The notes beneath the pieces were generated by a model. The model searched no databases and was not told where the DNA came from. It saw nothing but the letters and a program-made list of their open reading frames with translations. Below, piece after piece: positions 1-8,397 of a stretch of DNA of 64,000 nt (positions within the stretch are counted from its first letter, which is position 1; the number at the start of each line of letters is the position of its first letter). Location of the stretch: the NCBI RefSeq assembly GCF_025527015.1, contig NZ_JAODIM010000042.1:496001-560000 (forward strand), written 5' to 3'. The DNA is from Winslowiella arboricola (GTDB lineage: Bacteria; Pseudomonadota; Gammaproteobacteria; Enterobacterales; Enterobacteriaceae). The position numbers were made by a program, and so were the translations under genes.

Positions 1-237
1 TACCCAGAGCCGGTCGCCAGGTTGCCCGAACGGACACTGATAACTCAGGTCAGACATCTCCATCACATGACGCCCGCGTATCTGGTTACTGATAACGTCA
101 AAACCGTAGCAACCTTCGTGATTATCCTGGCCAGGCGTGAACGCCAGCGATTTCATAATCCGGCGTGTTTGTGTCTGCTGGCCTGTTAACAGAGCGCGAA
201 CTCGTTGGTCAGAAAAAAGAATCGGCCGCTCTTTCAT
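1..237 (-). CDS. prophage-type ASCH-like protein, 3' end cut by window edge
   Basis: The frame opens at the ATG at 237 and runs without a stop to the window edge, giving the first 79 residues. It begins MKERPILFSDQRVRALLTG and continues QTQTRRIMK, and the visible end reads CPFGQPGDRLWV. These are the hallmarks of the ASCH-like proteins often annotated in enterobacterial prophages as morphogenetic or hypothetical. The molecular role of that group is not established. Its presence suggests that a prophage or prophage remnant lies just left of the window. The frame and sequence match are clear; the functional label is not. Confidence 0.75.
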   Translation of the reverse strand, partial: MKERPILFSDQRVRALLTGQQTQTRRIMKSLAFTPGQDNHEGCYGFDVISNQIRGRHVMEMSDLSYQCPFGQPGDRLWV

Positions 238-920
238 GAATTACCTCGTTGTACTCATTATTGGAATTCCCGTTCATTACAGTAGTTATCGGCAGTTCAA
301 CCAATCCTGACATCACTTTTTGCAACAGACCCTGGTATTGAGCAACTAATGATGAGAGCAGCTAATCAAATACTGCCGGGAACAGACATCTTTACAGTGG
401 TTGTAAAGATAACCCTGAACTGCGGCAATAGCTGGCACTGAACTGTCAACCTGCCGGGCTGAAGATCGGGTGTATAGCTTACTGATATTAATAAAATATT
501 ATGGCAATAATTGCTGTATGGGAATCACTTAAGACTGATTATTTGAGTTTATCCATTACTTAACTCTGCTCAATTTGCCGAAGATAATATCAGGCAGTGT
601 GCTTTAAGACTTATCTCATATCATCGTAATTTATTCTAATGTTTTTTCCCTTTCATAAGCTGCGGTATCTGATGGGTCACAGGCTGATTTGATTTCCTCA
701 ACGGTCGGATAGCATTATGCGCTGGTATAATTTGATGGGGATCTCATTTTGGTGGGTTTAGTTTCATCGCTTGCATAACGCGTTCAATACATGTCATAAA
801 AGTATCATCAGTCATCGACTATAAACGGATTACGGGCAGCAGAATAAGCTGACTGTGCGCCCGACCGGCAGTTCAGTGTAAACGACTGTAAAGGTCATAA
901 AAGCACACAGGGAGAAGTCT
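238..920. other. 683-bp AT-rich non-coding stretch
   Basis: No convincing gene on either strand. The stretch separates the prophage-type gene from conserved yedJ and may be the scarred edge of an integrated element. A perfect 9-bp inverted repeat (ATCTTTACA, 5-base loop, TGTAAAGAT) sits at 388-410. A 23-codon minus-strand reading frame around 750-820 has no ribosome binding site and was not called. No tRNA or obvious attachment duplication is visible. Confidence 0.5.
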
Positions 921-1634
921 ATGTCATCAATGTCCCTCGAAACCTGGCAATCACGATTTGAACACTGGCTGCACCAGAGCTGGCCCCAGGATGATAAAGC
1001 GCATGATGTTGCGCATATGAAACGTGTCTGGCAAACCGCACAACGTATAATGCGCGACAGCGATGCGAATCCGCTGGTGGTGCTGGCGGCCTGTTACTTC
1101 CATGACGTGGTCAATCTGCCGAAAAATCACCCCGATCGCCATCTCGCCTCCAGTCAGGCGGCAGTGGAAACGCGACGTATTTTGCAGAATGAATTTCCTG
1201 ATTTCCCGGCGACCCTGATTGATGCGGTCACCCACGCGGTTCATGCGCACAGTTTTAGCGCTGGTGTGGCGCCACAGACGCTGGAAGCAAAAATTGTGCA
1301 GGATGCGGATCGGCTGGAATCTCTGGGGGCGATAGGGCTGGCGCGGGTATTCTATACCTCGGGCGCGCTGGGACGTCCGTTATTCGACAGCAACGATCCT
1401 TTAGGTATACAGCGCGAGCTGGATGACAGCCGCTGGACGCTGGATCATTTCCAGAAAAAACTGTTTACGCTGCCCGATACGATGCAAACCGCAGAAGGCA
1501 AGCGGCTGGCGCAGCATAACTCGCATTTTCTGGTGACGTTTGTCGCCAAATTATGTGCGGAGTTGCAGGGCGAGCTTTGTGAGCTGGATCAGTCGGTATT
1601 ACGCGATTTCACCCCGGACGCGCTGAAATATTAA
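921..1634 (+). CDS. yedJ: YedJ, HD-domain phosphohydrolase
   Basis: A 237-residue protein of the HD superfamily of metal-dependent phosphohydrolases; the substrate is not known. The metal-binding pattern is readable in order: H near residue 28 (AHDVAHM), then CYFHDVV around 54-60, VHAHSFSAG around 109-117 and IVQDADRLE around 127-135. The sequence resembles E. coli YedJ along its whole length. GGAG at 911-914 lies 6 bases before the ATG. In E. coli yedJ neighbours dcm-vsr; here about 20 kb of other genes separate it from vsr. Confidence 0.9.
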   Translation: MSSMSLETWQSRFEHWLHQSWPQDDKAHDVAHMKRVWQTAQRIMRDSDANPLVVLAACYFHDVVNLPKNHPDRHLASSQAAVETRRILQNEFPDFPATLIDAVTHAVHAHSFSAGVAPQTLEAKIVQDADRLESLGAIGLARVFYTSGALGRPLFDSNDPLGIQRELDDSRWTLDHFQKKLFTLPDTMQTAEGKRLAQHNSHFLVTFVAKLCAELQGELCELDQSVLRDFTPDALKY

Positions 1635-1707
1635 ATTTTTGTGACAGGCTATTAAACAACGGCAGGCCAGGCTACGGTGTTGAGGAATATCATCAGGAGA
1701 ATCAGAT

Positions 1708-1962
1708 ATGACCGGCAACGTTAGCTTAACGATTAAGATCGACCCCGCGCTGAAAGAGATTTTAAAAAACCTGGCGCTGGAAAATCAAGTCTCCGTCAGT
1801 CAGGAAGTCAGCCAGCGGCTGCAAAGTAGTTTGCTTGCCCCTGATCACCCGGCCATTGACAGCCAGCATACTGCAGAAGCTGAAGAAACCTCTGTCCAGT
1901 TAAGCAACAGCGAATTAAAACAGATTCGCGCTTTACTGAAAAAGCAGAAAAAGAAAAAATAA
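1708..1962 (+). CDS. small ribbon-helix-helix-like protein
   Basis: An 84-residue protein. The first 45 residues read like an Arc/MetJ-type ribbon-helix-helix: a strand VSLTIKIDPALKEIL, then helices with QVSVSQEVSQRLQS. The tail is acidic then strongly basic (KKQKKKK at the end). A clear ribosome binding site (AGGAG) stands upstream and a hairpin terminator follows directly. DNA binding is an inference from the fold pattern; no partner toxin gene is next to it, so an antitoxin role is not supported. Confidence 0.7.
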   Translation: MTGNVSLTIKIDPALKEILKNLALENQVSVSQEVSQRLQSSLLAPDHPAIDSQHTAEAEETSVQLSNSELKQIRALLKKQKKKK

Positions 1963-1980
1963 GCTTAATCATGTGATTCT

Positions 1981-2003
1981 CAGGCCACCACCGGTGGCCT
2001 TTA
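1981..2003 (+). terminator. intrinsic terminator between the RHH gene and queH
   Basis: GGCCACC and GGTGGCC arms pair around a short loop and a T-rich tract (TTTATCTTT) follows on the plus strand. It lies between two convergent genes and could serve both. Confidence 0.7.
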
Positions 2004-2018
2004 TCTTTCCTGCCGCGT

Positions 2019-2672
2019 TTACTCTTCATCACCGTAATAGAGCACACCCAGTTTAATCAGCGGACGTCCCTGCGATTTGCGATGCAGGTTGCTGTCACGC
2101 AACGAGTAGACACAGCCGCAATACTCCTGCTGATAAAAGCGTTCGCGTTTGCTGATCTCAATCATCCGCGAGGAGCCACCCTGCTTGCGCCAGTTATAGT
2201 CCCAGTAAACCATATCAGGGTAGGGCGCGGCGGCGCGTTGTCCGCAGTCGTTAATCTGTTGCATGTTTTTCCAGCGGGAGATACCCAGCGAGCTGGAGAT
2301 CGCGGAAAAACCGTGTTCCCAGGCATAGAGCGCGGTGCGTTCAAAACGCATATCAAAGCACATCGTGCAGCGCACGCCACGCTCCGGCTCCCACTCCATG
2401 CCTTTGGCGCGTTCAAACCAGTTATCCGTATCGTAGTCGGCATCGACAAAAGGCACGCCGTGTTGCTCGGCAAAGCGGATATTCTCCTCTTTACGCAGCA
2501 GATACTCTTTCTGCGGATGGATATTGGGGTTGTAGAAAAAGATAGTGTAATCAATGCCGGAAGCCTGGATCGCTTCCATCACTTCACCCGAGCAGGGCGC
2601 GCAGCAGGAGTGCAGCAGCAGTTTGTTGGCGCCATCAGGCAGCGTTAGCGGGGTACGAGGTGTTACGCTCAT
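2019..2672 (-). CDS. queH: epoxyqueuosine reductase QueH
   Basis: A 217-residue protein matching QueH, the cobalamin-independent enzyme that reduces epoxyqueuosine to queuosine in tRNA. Cysteine motifs expected for the iron-sulfur site are present: HSCCAPCSG near residues 21-29, RCTMCFD near 101-107 and YCGCVYS near 184-190. The start has AAGGAG 9 bases upstream. QueH is a non-orthologous replacement for QueG; whether queG also exists in this genome cannot be seen here. Confidence 0.9.
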   Translation of the reverse strand: MSVTPRTPLTLPDGANKLLLHSCCAPCSGEVMEAIQASGIDYTIFFYNPNIHPQKEYLLRKEENIRFAEQHGVPFVDADYDTDNWFERAKGMEWEPERGVRCTMCFDMRFERTALYAWEHGFSAISSSLGISRWKNMQQINDCGQRAAAPYPDMVYWDYNWRKQGGSSRMIEISKRERFYQQEYCGCVYSLRDSNLHRKSQGRPLIKLGVLYYGDEE

Positions 2673-2728
2673 TTTGTCAGGCTCCTTAAACTAAAACAGG
2701 GCAAGTTTAGAAGTCTGAGCCGTAAATG

Positions 2729-3751
2729 TCACTGCCAGGTGCTGGCGCGTTGGATTAAACGGGAAGGCGTGGCGCTGACGTCTGCCACCGCTTTACCTTT
2801 TAACAACGACAATAAATGTTCGGCGGCGATAGTGGCCATCTCTTTGTAAGCCACCGCCACGGTGGTTAAGGCTGGCGAGCAGATGGCCGATAGCTCGCTG
2901 CCGCCGATACCGGCGATCGCCAGCTGTTTCGGTACTGCAACCCCGATACTGTGACAGGCTAAAATCGCGCCGCAGGCCACATCATCAGCGGTGCAGATCA
3001 ACAGATCCAGCTCCGGCCAGGTGAGTAATATTTCCGGCAACAGGCTGTGTCCGGTAGTAAAGGTGGGTGGCAGCGGGGTGCTGACCACCCGGTGCGGTGA
3101 ACGATTTACCGCCAGCATTGAGGTATTCCAGCCGCTCAGCATCTGCTGAAAGATATTTTGCTCATCATGGGAGCAGAGTAAGCCGATATTCCGGTATTCC
3201 TGTTGCACCATCTCAGTGACCAGCATTTTAATCGCGCTGGCATAATCACAGCCGACACTGATGCCGATGGGGGTTTTGTTAAGGCCGCCAATCTCCACTA
3301 CCGGGATACCGGCATTAAGCAGGATTTTCTGCGCGCCAGGTGAGTTATCGAAGTTGTACTGCACAATCGCCGCCGGGTTATAAGCCAGCAGGGTCTCGAT
3401 CAGGTCGCTGCCGCTGGCATTAGAGTTGTCGGCTTCGGAAAGTAAAATATTATAGCCTTCGGGCAGTAATACCTGCTGCAGGGTGTGAAAAATCGTCGCA
3501 CAGCCTGGCGTTTTCAGGGAAGGCACCACCAGGGTAATCAGGCGGGAGGAGGCGGACGCCAGTGCGCTGGCCGCCAGATTGGGTACATAACCCAGGTCGG
3601 CGATGACCTGCTGGATCTTCTCGCGCAGCTGATCCGACACCTTTTCCGGCGCTCTTAATGCACGGGAAACCGTCATCGCACTGACACCGACAAGTTTGGC
3701 CACATCTGCGAGCGTGCTTTTTCCGGTTCCCGGCCGCCGCTTACTTTCCAT
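2729..3751 (-). CDS. LacI-family regulator of the adjacent PTS operon
   Basis: About 340 residues. An N-terminal LacI helix-turn-helix (TLADVAKLVGVSAMTVSRAL) and hinge (NLAASALAS) precede a periplasmic-binding-protein-like ligand domain. The protein is closest in feel to the GntR/IdnR branch. The ATG at 3751 is preferred over an in-frame GTG at 3757 because GGGAG (3757-3761) lies 5 bases before it. It is divergent from the PTS operon, and two identical 12-bp palindromes lie between them, so it is very likely the local repressor and probably represses its own gene too. The inducer is unknown, probably a sugar phosphate of this pathway. Confidence 0.88.
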   Translation of the reverse strand: MESKRRPGTGKSTLADVAKLVGVSAMTVSRALRAPEKVSDQLREKIQQVIADLGYVPNLAASALASASSRLITLVVPSLKTPGCATIFHTLQQVLLPEGYNILLSEADNSNASGSDLIETLLAYNPAAIVQYNFDNSPGAQKILLNAGIPVVEIGGLNKTPIGISVGCDYASAIKMLVTEMVQQEYRNIGLLCSHDEQNIFQQMLSGWNTSMLAVNRSPHRVVSTPLPPTFTTGHSLLPEILLTWPELDLLICTADDVACGAILACHSIGVAVPKQLAIAGIGGSELSAICSPALTTVAVAYKEMATIAAEHLLSLLKGKAVADVSATPSRLIQRASTWQ

Positions 3752-3943
3752 GTACACTCCCGTATTTCAAAATTCAGTCATTTTTGCAAAATGCGCCATA
3801 GCATAACATAGGGTGATTTCGCCCGGATAATAGCGTTACAAAACTGATGATTTAAATAGCATTTTTCCCGGACGGCCGGGCAGTTATTTATCCCTGGAGA
3901 AATAACCTCTCAATCTTACTCACAGTCATTAAACATTAAAAGT

Positions 3944-3955
3944 GTTAGCGCTAAC
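3944..3955. promoter_or_regulatory. LacI-type operator 1
   Basis: Perfect palindrome GTTAGCGCTAAC with the central CG typical of LacI-family operators. An identical copy starts 34 bp away, about three helical turns, which suits binding by a dimer of dimers. Confidence 0.8.
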
Positions 3956-3977
3956 AAATATTTTAACAAAAAACGAT

Positions 3978-3989
3978 GTTAGCGCTAAC
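3978..3989. promoter_or_regulatory. LacI-type operator 2
   Basis: Second perfect copy of GTTAGCGCTAAC, 78 bp upstream of the EIIA start codon and on the same face of the helix as operator 1. Confidence 0.8.
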
Positions 3990-4066
3990 TTTGTGAGGGT
4001 TGTCACGGATCTTAGCCGCTGAATTCGTCAACATGCACAGCATCAGGAGAAAAGGGAAGACCAGCG

Positions 4067-4510
4067 ATGTTATCTAATTGGCTTACACCAGAAAGAATTA
4101 AAATCATTGATCAGGTCACCGATTGGGAACAGGCAATAAAGCTTAGCGCCGAACCCTTACTGATCGATGGTGCTATCAGTGAAAAGTATATCGCCGCTAT
4201 TATTCGCTCGCATCATGAGACCGGGCCTTATTATGTTCTGGCTCCCGGACTGGCTATGCCGCATGCCCGGCCGGAGCAGGGGGCTTATAAAACCGCACTG
4301 TCACTGTTGCATATTAAACAGGGTGTCAGTTTCGCTGCTGATGAAAATGATCCGGTGTATGTGGTTATTTTCCTCTGTGCGCTTAGCGGTGAAGAACATC
4401 TGTCATTAATTTCTCAGCTGGCCGAACTGTTCAGTAATGAAGAGGATCTGGCCGCGCTGTTAAAAGCTGATAATCAGTCAGCGATTGATGCCTTAATCGC
4501 AAAATATTAA
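4067..4510 (+). CDS. PTS EIIA component, ascorbate/UlaC type
   Basis: A 147-residue cytoplasmic phosphocarrier of the PtsN/UlaC-like EIIA fold. The motif GLAMPHARPE places the phosphorylated histidine at residue 66. GGGAAG stands 7 bases before the ATG. It would pass phosphate from HPr to the EIIB encoded 33 bp downstream. First gene of a four-gene operon controlled by the divergent LacI regulator. The component type is secure; the sugar is not ascorbate-specific by sequence alone. Confidence 0.88.
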   Translation: MLSNWLTPERIKIIDQVTDWEQAIKLSAEPLLIDGAISEKYIAAIIRSHHETGPYYVLAPGLAMPHARPEQGAYKTALSLLHIKQGVSFAADENDPVYVVIFLCALSGEEHLSLISQLAELFSNEEDLAALLKADNQSAIDALIAKY

Positions 4511-4543
4511 TTGATCTGTTAACCCCTGTAATCTGAGGTTCCT

Positions 4544-4810
4544 GTGAAAAAAATTCTTATCGTCTGTGGTAATGGTCTCGGCAGCAGCTTTATTGTTGAG
4601 ATGAATGTCAAAAAAATCGTTAAAGAATTAGGTAAAGAAGCGGAAGTTTCCCATACCGATTTAACCTCGGCGAAATCTGAAAAGGCCGATATCTTTATTG
4701 GCGCCCAGGATATCATCTCGCAGCTTGATGATGGCAGCCGTCTGGTATTTGGACTGAAAAACTTACTCGATAATAATAAGATTAAAGAAATACTCGCTGA
4801 AAATCTGTGA
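4544..4810 (+). CDS. PTS EIIB component, ascorbate/UlaB type
   Basis: An 88-residue protein with the P-loop-like active site VCGNGLGSS near the N terminus; Cys8 is the expected phosphorylated residue. The start is GTG, fixed by TGAGG just upstream and by homology (MKKILIVCGNG). It carries phosphate from EIIA to the sugar as EIIC moves it across the inner membrane. Confidence 0.88.
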   Translation: MKKILIVCGNGLGSSFIVEMNVKKIVKELGKEAEVSHTDLTSAKSEKADIFIGAQDIISQLDDGSRLVFGLKNLLDNNKIKEILAENL

Positions 4811-4838
4811 GCTTTTTCGCTAAATACCGGAGTATATA

Positions 4839-6101
4839 ATGCTTAGTTTTATTATGCAGGACGTATTGGGCACCCCGGCGATTCTGGTGGGGTTATTCTC
4901 GCTTATTGGTTTGTTGCTGCAGAAAAAGTCCTTCTCGGAGGTGGTTTCCGGCACCACTAAAACCATCATGGGCTTCCTTATTCTGATTGCCGGTGCCGCG
5001 CTGGTGGCGACCACCCTGACCACCTTCAGTCAGTTATTTGAGCACTCATTTAATATTCAGGGTGTGGTGCCAAACACCGATGCGATGGCCGCACTGGCGC
5101 AGAAGAACTATGGTTCAGCTACGGCGATGATTATGGTGTTCGGCATGCTGATCAACATCCTGCTGGCGCGTATCACCCCGCTGAAGTATATCTTCCTCAC
5201 CGGTCACCATACGCTGTATATGTCGGCGATGCTGGCGGTGATCCTCTCCAGTGGCGGTGTGACCGGCTTCTGGCTGGTGGCGATTGGCTCGCTGATCCTC
5301 GGTGCGATGATGGTGATTGCGCCAGCTATTCTGCAGCCGTTTACCCGTAAAATTACCGGCAGCGACGATCTGGCGTTAGGACATTTTGGTTCAACCGGTT
5401 ATCTGTGTTCGGCGCTGGTCGGCAAGCTGGTGGGGAAAGGCAGTCCATCGACGGAAGAACTTAACGTTCCTAAGTCACTGAACTTCCTGCGTGATTCATC
5501 GGTGGCAATTTCGCTGACCATGACCATTCTGTTTCTGGTGTTAGTGCTGGTTTCCGGCAAAGCGTACACCGAATCACAGGTCAGTGGCGGGCAGAACTAC
5601 CTGGTATTTGCACTGATTCAGGCGATTACTTTTGCCGGTGGCGTCTATATCATTCTGGCCGGTGTCCGTATGGTTATTGCGGAAATCGTACCGGCATTTA
5701 AAGGGATTGCCGATAAATTAGTCAAAGACGCTAAACCGGCGCTGGACTGCCCGACAGTATTCCCGTTTGCGCCAAACGCGGTGATTATCGGCTTCCTGTG
5801 CAGTTTTGGCGCCGGTCTGTTAAGCATGTTTATCCTGCCGCTGGTGGGCCTGAGCGTGATTGTGCCGGGCCTGGTGCCACACTTCTTCTGTGGCGCGACG
5901 GCAGGTGTCTACGGTAATGCTACCGGCGGACGTCGTGGTGCGGTAATCGGTTCTTTTGTCCACGGACTGATTATCTCCTTCCTGCCCGCGATTCTGTTAC
6001 CGCTGATGGGCGACCTTGGTTTTGCCTCGACCACCTTTGGCGATGCGGATTTCGGTGTGGTGGGCATTGTGTTGGGCAATATGATCAAGATCTTCAATTA
6101 A
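4839..6101 (+). CDS. PTS EIIC permease, ascorbate/UlaA type
   Basis: A 420-residue integral membrane protein with about ten or more hydrophobic segments. It resembles UlaA/SgaT permeases (for example FLTGHHTLYMSAML and GNATGGRRGAVIGSF). CCGGAG precedes the ATG. As it is co-operonic with an AlsE-like 3-epimerase and not with ulaD/E/F, the transported sugar is inferred to be a ketose other than ascorbate. Confidence 0.87.
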   Translation: MLSFIMQDVLGTPAILVGLFSLIGLLLQKKSFSEVVSGTTKTIMGFLILIAGAALVATTLTTFSQLFEHSFNIQGVVPNTDAMAALAQKNYGSATAMIMVFGMLINILLARITPLKYIFLTGHHTLYMSAMLAVILSSGGVTGFWLVAIGSLILGAMMVIAPAILQPFTRKITGSDDLALGHFGSTGYLCSALVGKLVGKGSPSTEELNVPKSLNFLRDSSVAISLTMTILFLVLVLVSGKAYTESQVSGGQNYLVFALIQAITFAGGVYIILAGVRMVIAEIVPAFKGIADKLVKDAKPALDCPTVFPFAPNAVIIGFLCSFGAGLLSMFILPLVGLSVIVPGLVPHFFCGATAGVYGNATGGRRGAVIGSFVHGLIISFLPAILLPLMGDLGFASTTFGDADFGVVGIVLGNMIKIFN

Positions 6102-6146
6102 TCGTTGTTGACGATAAGTCTGAATTAATTAGCTAAGGAATCTGTC

Positions 6147-6833
6147 ATGAGCGCCATGTTCAATCCCTCACTGATGTGTATGGATTTAACCAAATTCAGT
6201 GAGCAAATTACCGCATTAAACAGCCGGGCAAGTTTTTTTCATGTGGATATTATGGATGGCCACTATGTTAAAAATATCACCCTGTCGCCGTTCTTTATTG
6301 AGCAGCTGAAGAAAGTCAGCACTATTCCGATTGATGTCCATCTGATGGTGGAAAAACCGGAAGAGATTATTCCGATGTGTCTGGAGGCTGGCGCTGATTA
6401 CATCAGTTTTCATCCTGAGACGGCAAATAATAAAATCTTCCGTCTGATTAATGAAATCCATGATGCCGGTAAAAAGGCTGGCGTAGTGCTTAATCCGTCC
6501 ACTTCTGTGGCATCGATTAAAGAGTATATTCACCTGCTGGATAAAATTACGATTATGTCGGTTGATCCGGGTTTTGCCGGACAGAAATTTATCCCGGAAA
6601 CGCTGAATAAAATTGCTGAGCTGGTGAAGTACCGTGATGATAATGGTCTGCACTATCTGACCGAGATTGATGGTTCTTGTAATGAGAAAACCTTTAATCA
6701 GGTGGCTAATTCCGGTGTGGATGTGTTTATTGTCGGTACATCCGGGTTATTTAATCTCGATGACGATGTTACGTTAGCATGGGATAAAATGGCCGCTATT
6801 TTCGAGCGTGAAACCGGCCGGGCAGTCAGTTAA
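6147..6833 (+). CDS. AlsE-like ketose-phosphate 3-epimerase, PTS operon copy
   Basis: A 228-residue TIM barrel of the ribulose-phosphate 3-epimerase superfamily, closest to D-allulose-6-phosphate 3-epimerase (AlsE). Family motifs are intact: NPSLMCMD (6-13), FHVDIMDGH (30-38, metal ligands), DVHLMVE, MSVDPGFAGQ and EIDGSCN, then the phosphate-binding GTSGLFN. AAGGA precedes the ATG. A second, clearly paralogous epimerase is encoded at 12986-13678. The product would be fructose 6-phosphate if the substrate is allulose 6-phosphate. The substrate is inferred. Confidence 0.82.
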   Translation: MSAMFNPSLMCMDLTKFSEQITALNSRASFFHVDIMDGHYVKNITLSPFFIEQLKKVSTIPIDVHLMVEKPEEIIPMCLEAGADYISFHPETANNKIFRLINEIHDAGKKAGVVLNPSTSVASIKEYIHLLDKITIMSVDPGFAGQKFIPETLNKIAELVKYRDDNGLHYLTEIDGSCNEKTFNQVANSGVDVFIVGTSGLFNLDDDVTLAWDKMAAIFERETGRAVS

Positions 6834-6855
6834 TTTTCACTGCGCCACGACACAG

Positions 6856-6884
6856 GCCCGCATGACGACTCTTCGTCTGCGGGC
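6856..6884 (+). terminator. hairpin after the PTS operon
   Basis: GCCCGCA and TGCGGGC enclose an inner GACGA/TCGTC stem. The T run is delayed (about 20 bases later), so intrinsic termination is only probable. The rest of 6834-7216 shows no gene; three CGGTCAT copies occur at about 6915-6950. Confidence 0.5.
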
Positions 6885-7216
6885 TGATTATCCAGGTAAA
6901 ATTTTTTCCACTTGCGGTCATAACCGCATATTCGGTCATTACCGGTCATCGCATTCCACTGCTCAGGTGTTGAAAAACAGGCTTGCTGACAGACGTTGCT
7001 GCCGGGCTGGCGTTAATTTTGTGTATCAGATCACCTTTTCTTATTATCTTCCGCATTCTTCAGTCCAGTGTGAGTGAAAAGTCTTAATTAAATCTGCCTG
7101 TCGTTTTGCCGCTGCGAAACTCCTGACCAGTTCACGGTTTATCGGCGCGATTCCCCTTACTTTAAACCTTTGAAAACAGTGATCCTGCGCCCTGATAAAA
7201 AGTGGAGTTAAACCCG

Positions 7217-8197
7217 ATGACGGCAGACTTTAGACGAAAAATAATCCTCGATACCGATCCGGCAATTGGCATTCCCGGCACGGATGCGGATGACCCGATC
7301 GCCATTATGCTGGCAGTGAAAGATCCACGCCTGGAGTTGCTGGGCGTCACCACTATTTTTGGCAACTGTCCGCCGGATTTGGGCGCGCGTTGCGCCACTC
7401 AGGTGCTGGCCGCGGCTGGCAGAAGTGATATTCCGGTGGCGATCGGTATGGCGACGCGCATGGGCGGCGATCTGCCGGAGTTGCTGCAACAGGCTTATGC
7501 CGGTGCACGCGGTAAGCCGGGTTCTATCCCGCTGCCTGCGCTGGAGGATGCGCATAATCATCAGCACGCCGTCGACTTTATTATAGAGACCGTGCTGGCG
7601 CATCCGGGGGAGGTAACGATTGTCGCCATCGGTGCGCAGACCAATATTGCGCTGGCGATGGTGAAAGAGCCAAAAATTTGCGCGGCATTGCACTCGATTG
7701 TGTTTATGGGCGGCGCGCTGGGTTTTAATGCCGAATATGGCCGCGGCAATATTACCCCGGTCGCGGAATGTAATATCTGGTTTGACCCGCAGGCGGCGGA
7801 TATTGTATTTCGTTCGGGTGTCGATCTGACGATGGTCGGCCTTGACGTGACTAACCCGTCGACCGGCCTGGTGCTGGCAAAAGAGCCGGTGGCAGATATC
7901 GATGCCACTGCATCACCACTGGCGGCGATGTTTAAACAGGTGTGCGCCACGTTTCTTGATGCGCCGATGTTTGAATGGTCCGAGGGATGTGTGCTGTATG
8001 ACCCACTGGCGGTTGCGGTGGCTGCCGATCCGGCGCTCGGTGAGTTTACGCAGATGGCGATTGCCGTTGAGACTCAGGGCAGGCTGACGCTCGGGCAGAC
8101 GGTGCCGCAACGCGATCAACCGGCGAATATGCGCGTCTGTAGCGGAATAGACGGTAAGGCGGTGGTGCAGAATATTGTCTCGACAATACTGGCGTAA
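7217..8197 (+). CDS. nucleoside hydrolase (IunH family)
   Basis: About 326 residues. The calcium-binding signature near the N terminus reads DTDPAIGIPGTDADDP, a version of DTDPGxDD with a short insert. Later blocks include IVFMGGAL, AECNIWFDPQAA and LYDPLAV, all typical of the family. It should split the N-glycosidic bond of nucleosides to base and ribose. ATG at 7217 is chosen over GTG at 7202 because GGAG (7204-7207) is 9 bases before it. It stands alone between the PTS operon and the AA10 pair; substrate preference is unknown. Confidence 0.85.
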   Translation: MTADFRRKIILDTDPAIGIPGTDADDPIAIMLAVKDPRLELLGVTTIFGNCPPDLGARCATQVLAAAGRSDIPVAIGMATRMGGDLPELLQQAYAGARGKPGSIPLPALEDAHNHQHAVDFIIETVLAHPGEVTIVAIGAQTNIALAMVKEPKICAALHSIVFMGGALGFNAEYGRGNITPVAECNIWFDPQAADIVFRSGVDLTMVGLDVTNPSTGLVLAKEPVADIDATASPLAAMFKQVCATFLDAPMFEWSEGCVLYDPLAVAVAADPALGEFTQMAIAVETQGRLTLGQTVPQRDQPANMRVCSGIDGKAVVQNIVSTILA

Positions 8198-8200
8198 CAG

Positions 8201-8225
8201 ATCGGGGCGAGCATTTCGCCCCGAT
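8201..8225 (+). terminator. hairpin after the nucleoside hydrolase
   Basis: Perfect 10-bp stem ATCGGGGCGA / TCGCCCCGAT with a 5-base loop, starting 4 bases after the stop codon. No T tract follows, so termination strength is uncertain. Confidence 0.5.
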
Positions 8226-8397
8226 ACCGCATTATTCTCCGGTGAATTATCCCCTCAGCTATTATGCTGGTCCCTGCCCGATACGCCTCTGCTTCCTTTA
8301 TTCTTAACCGGGTGAAGAATAACCTTATTTCTGATTATTTCGGTATGTGATTTCATATTGCATTGAAATCTACATTTTTTTTCAGGAAGAGTTATTT

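Noticed and set aside
750..820. 23-codon minus-strand frame in the left intergenic region
   Set aside because: Too short, a stop codon directly upstream, no ribosome site, and no match to a known small protein.
2082..2648. 188-codon frame antisense to queH
   Set aside because: Shadow of queH; no ribosome binding site and no recognisable domain.
6808..7077. 89-codon plus-strand frame after the PTS epimerase
   Set aside because: It overlaps the end of the epimerase gene and the terminator-like hairpin, lacks a ribosome binding site and resembles no family.
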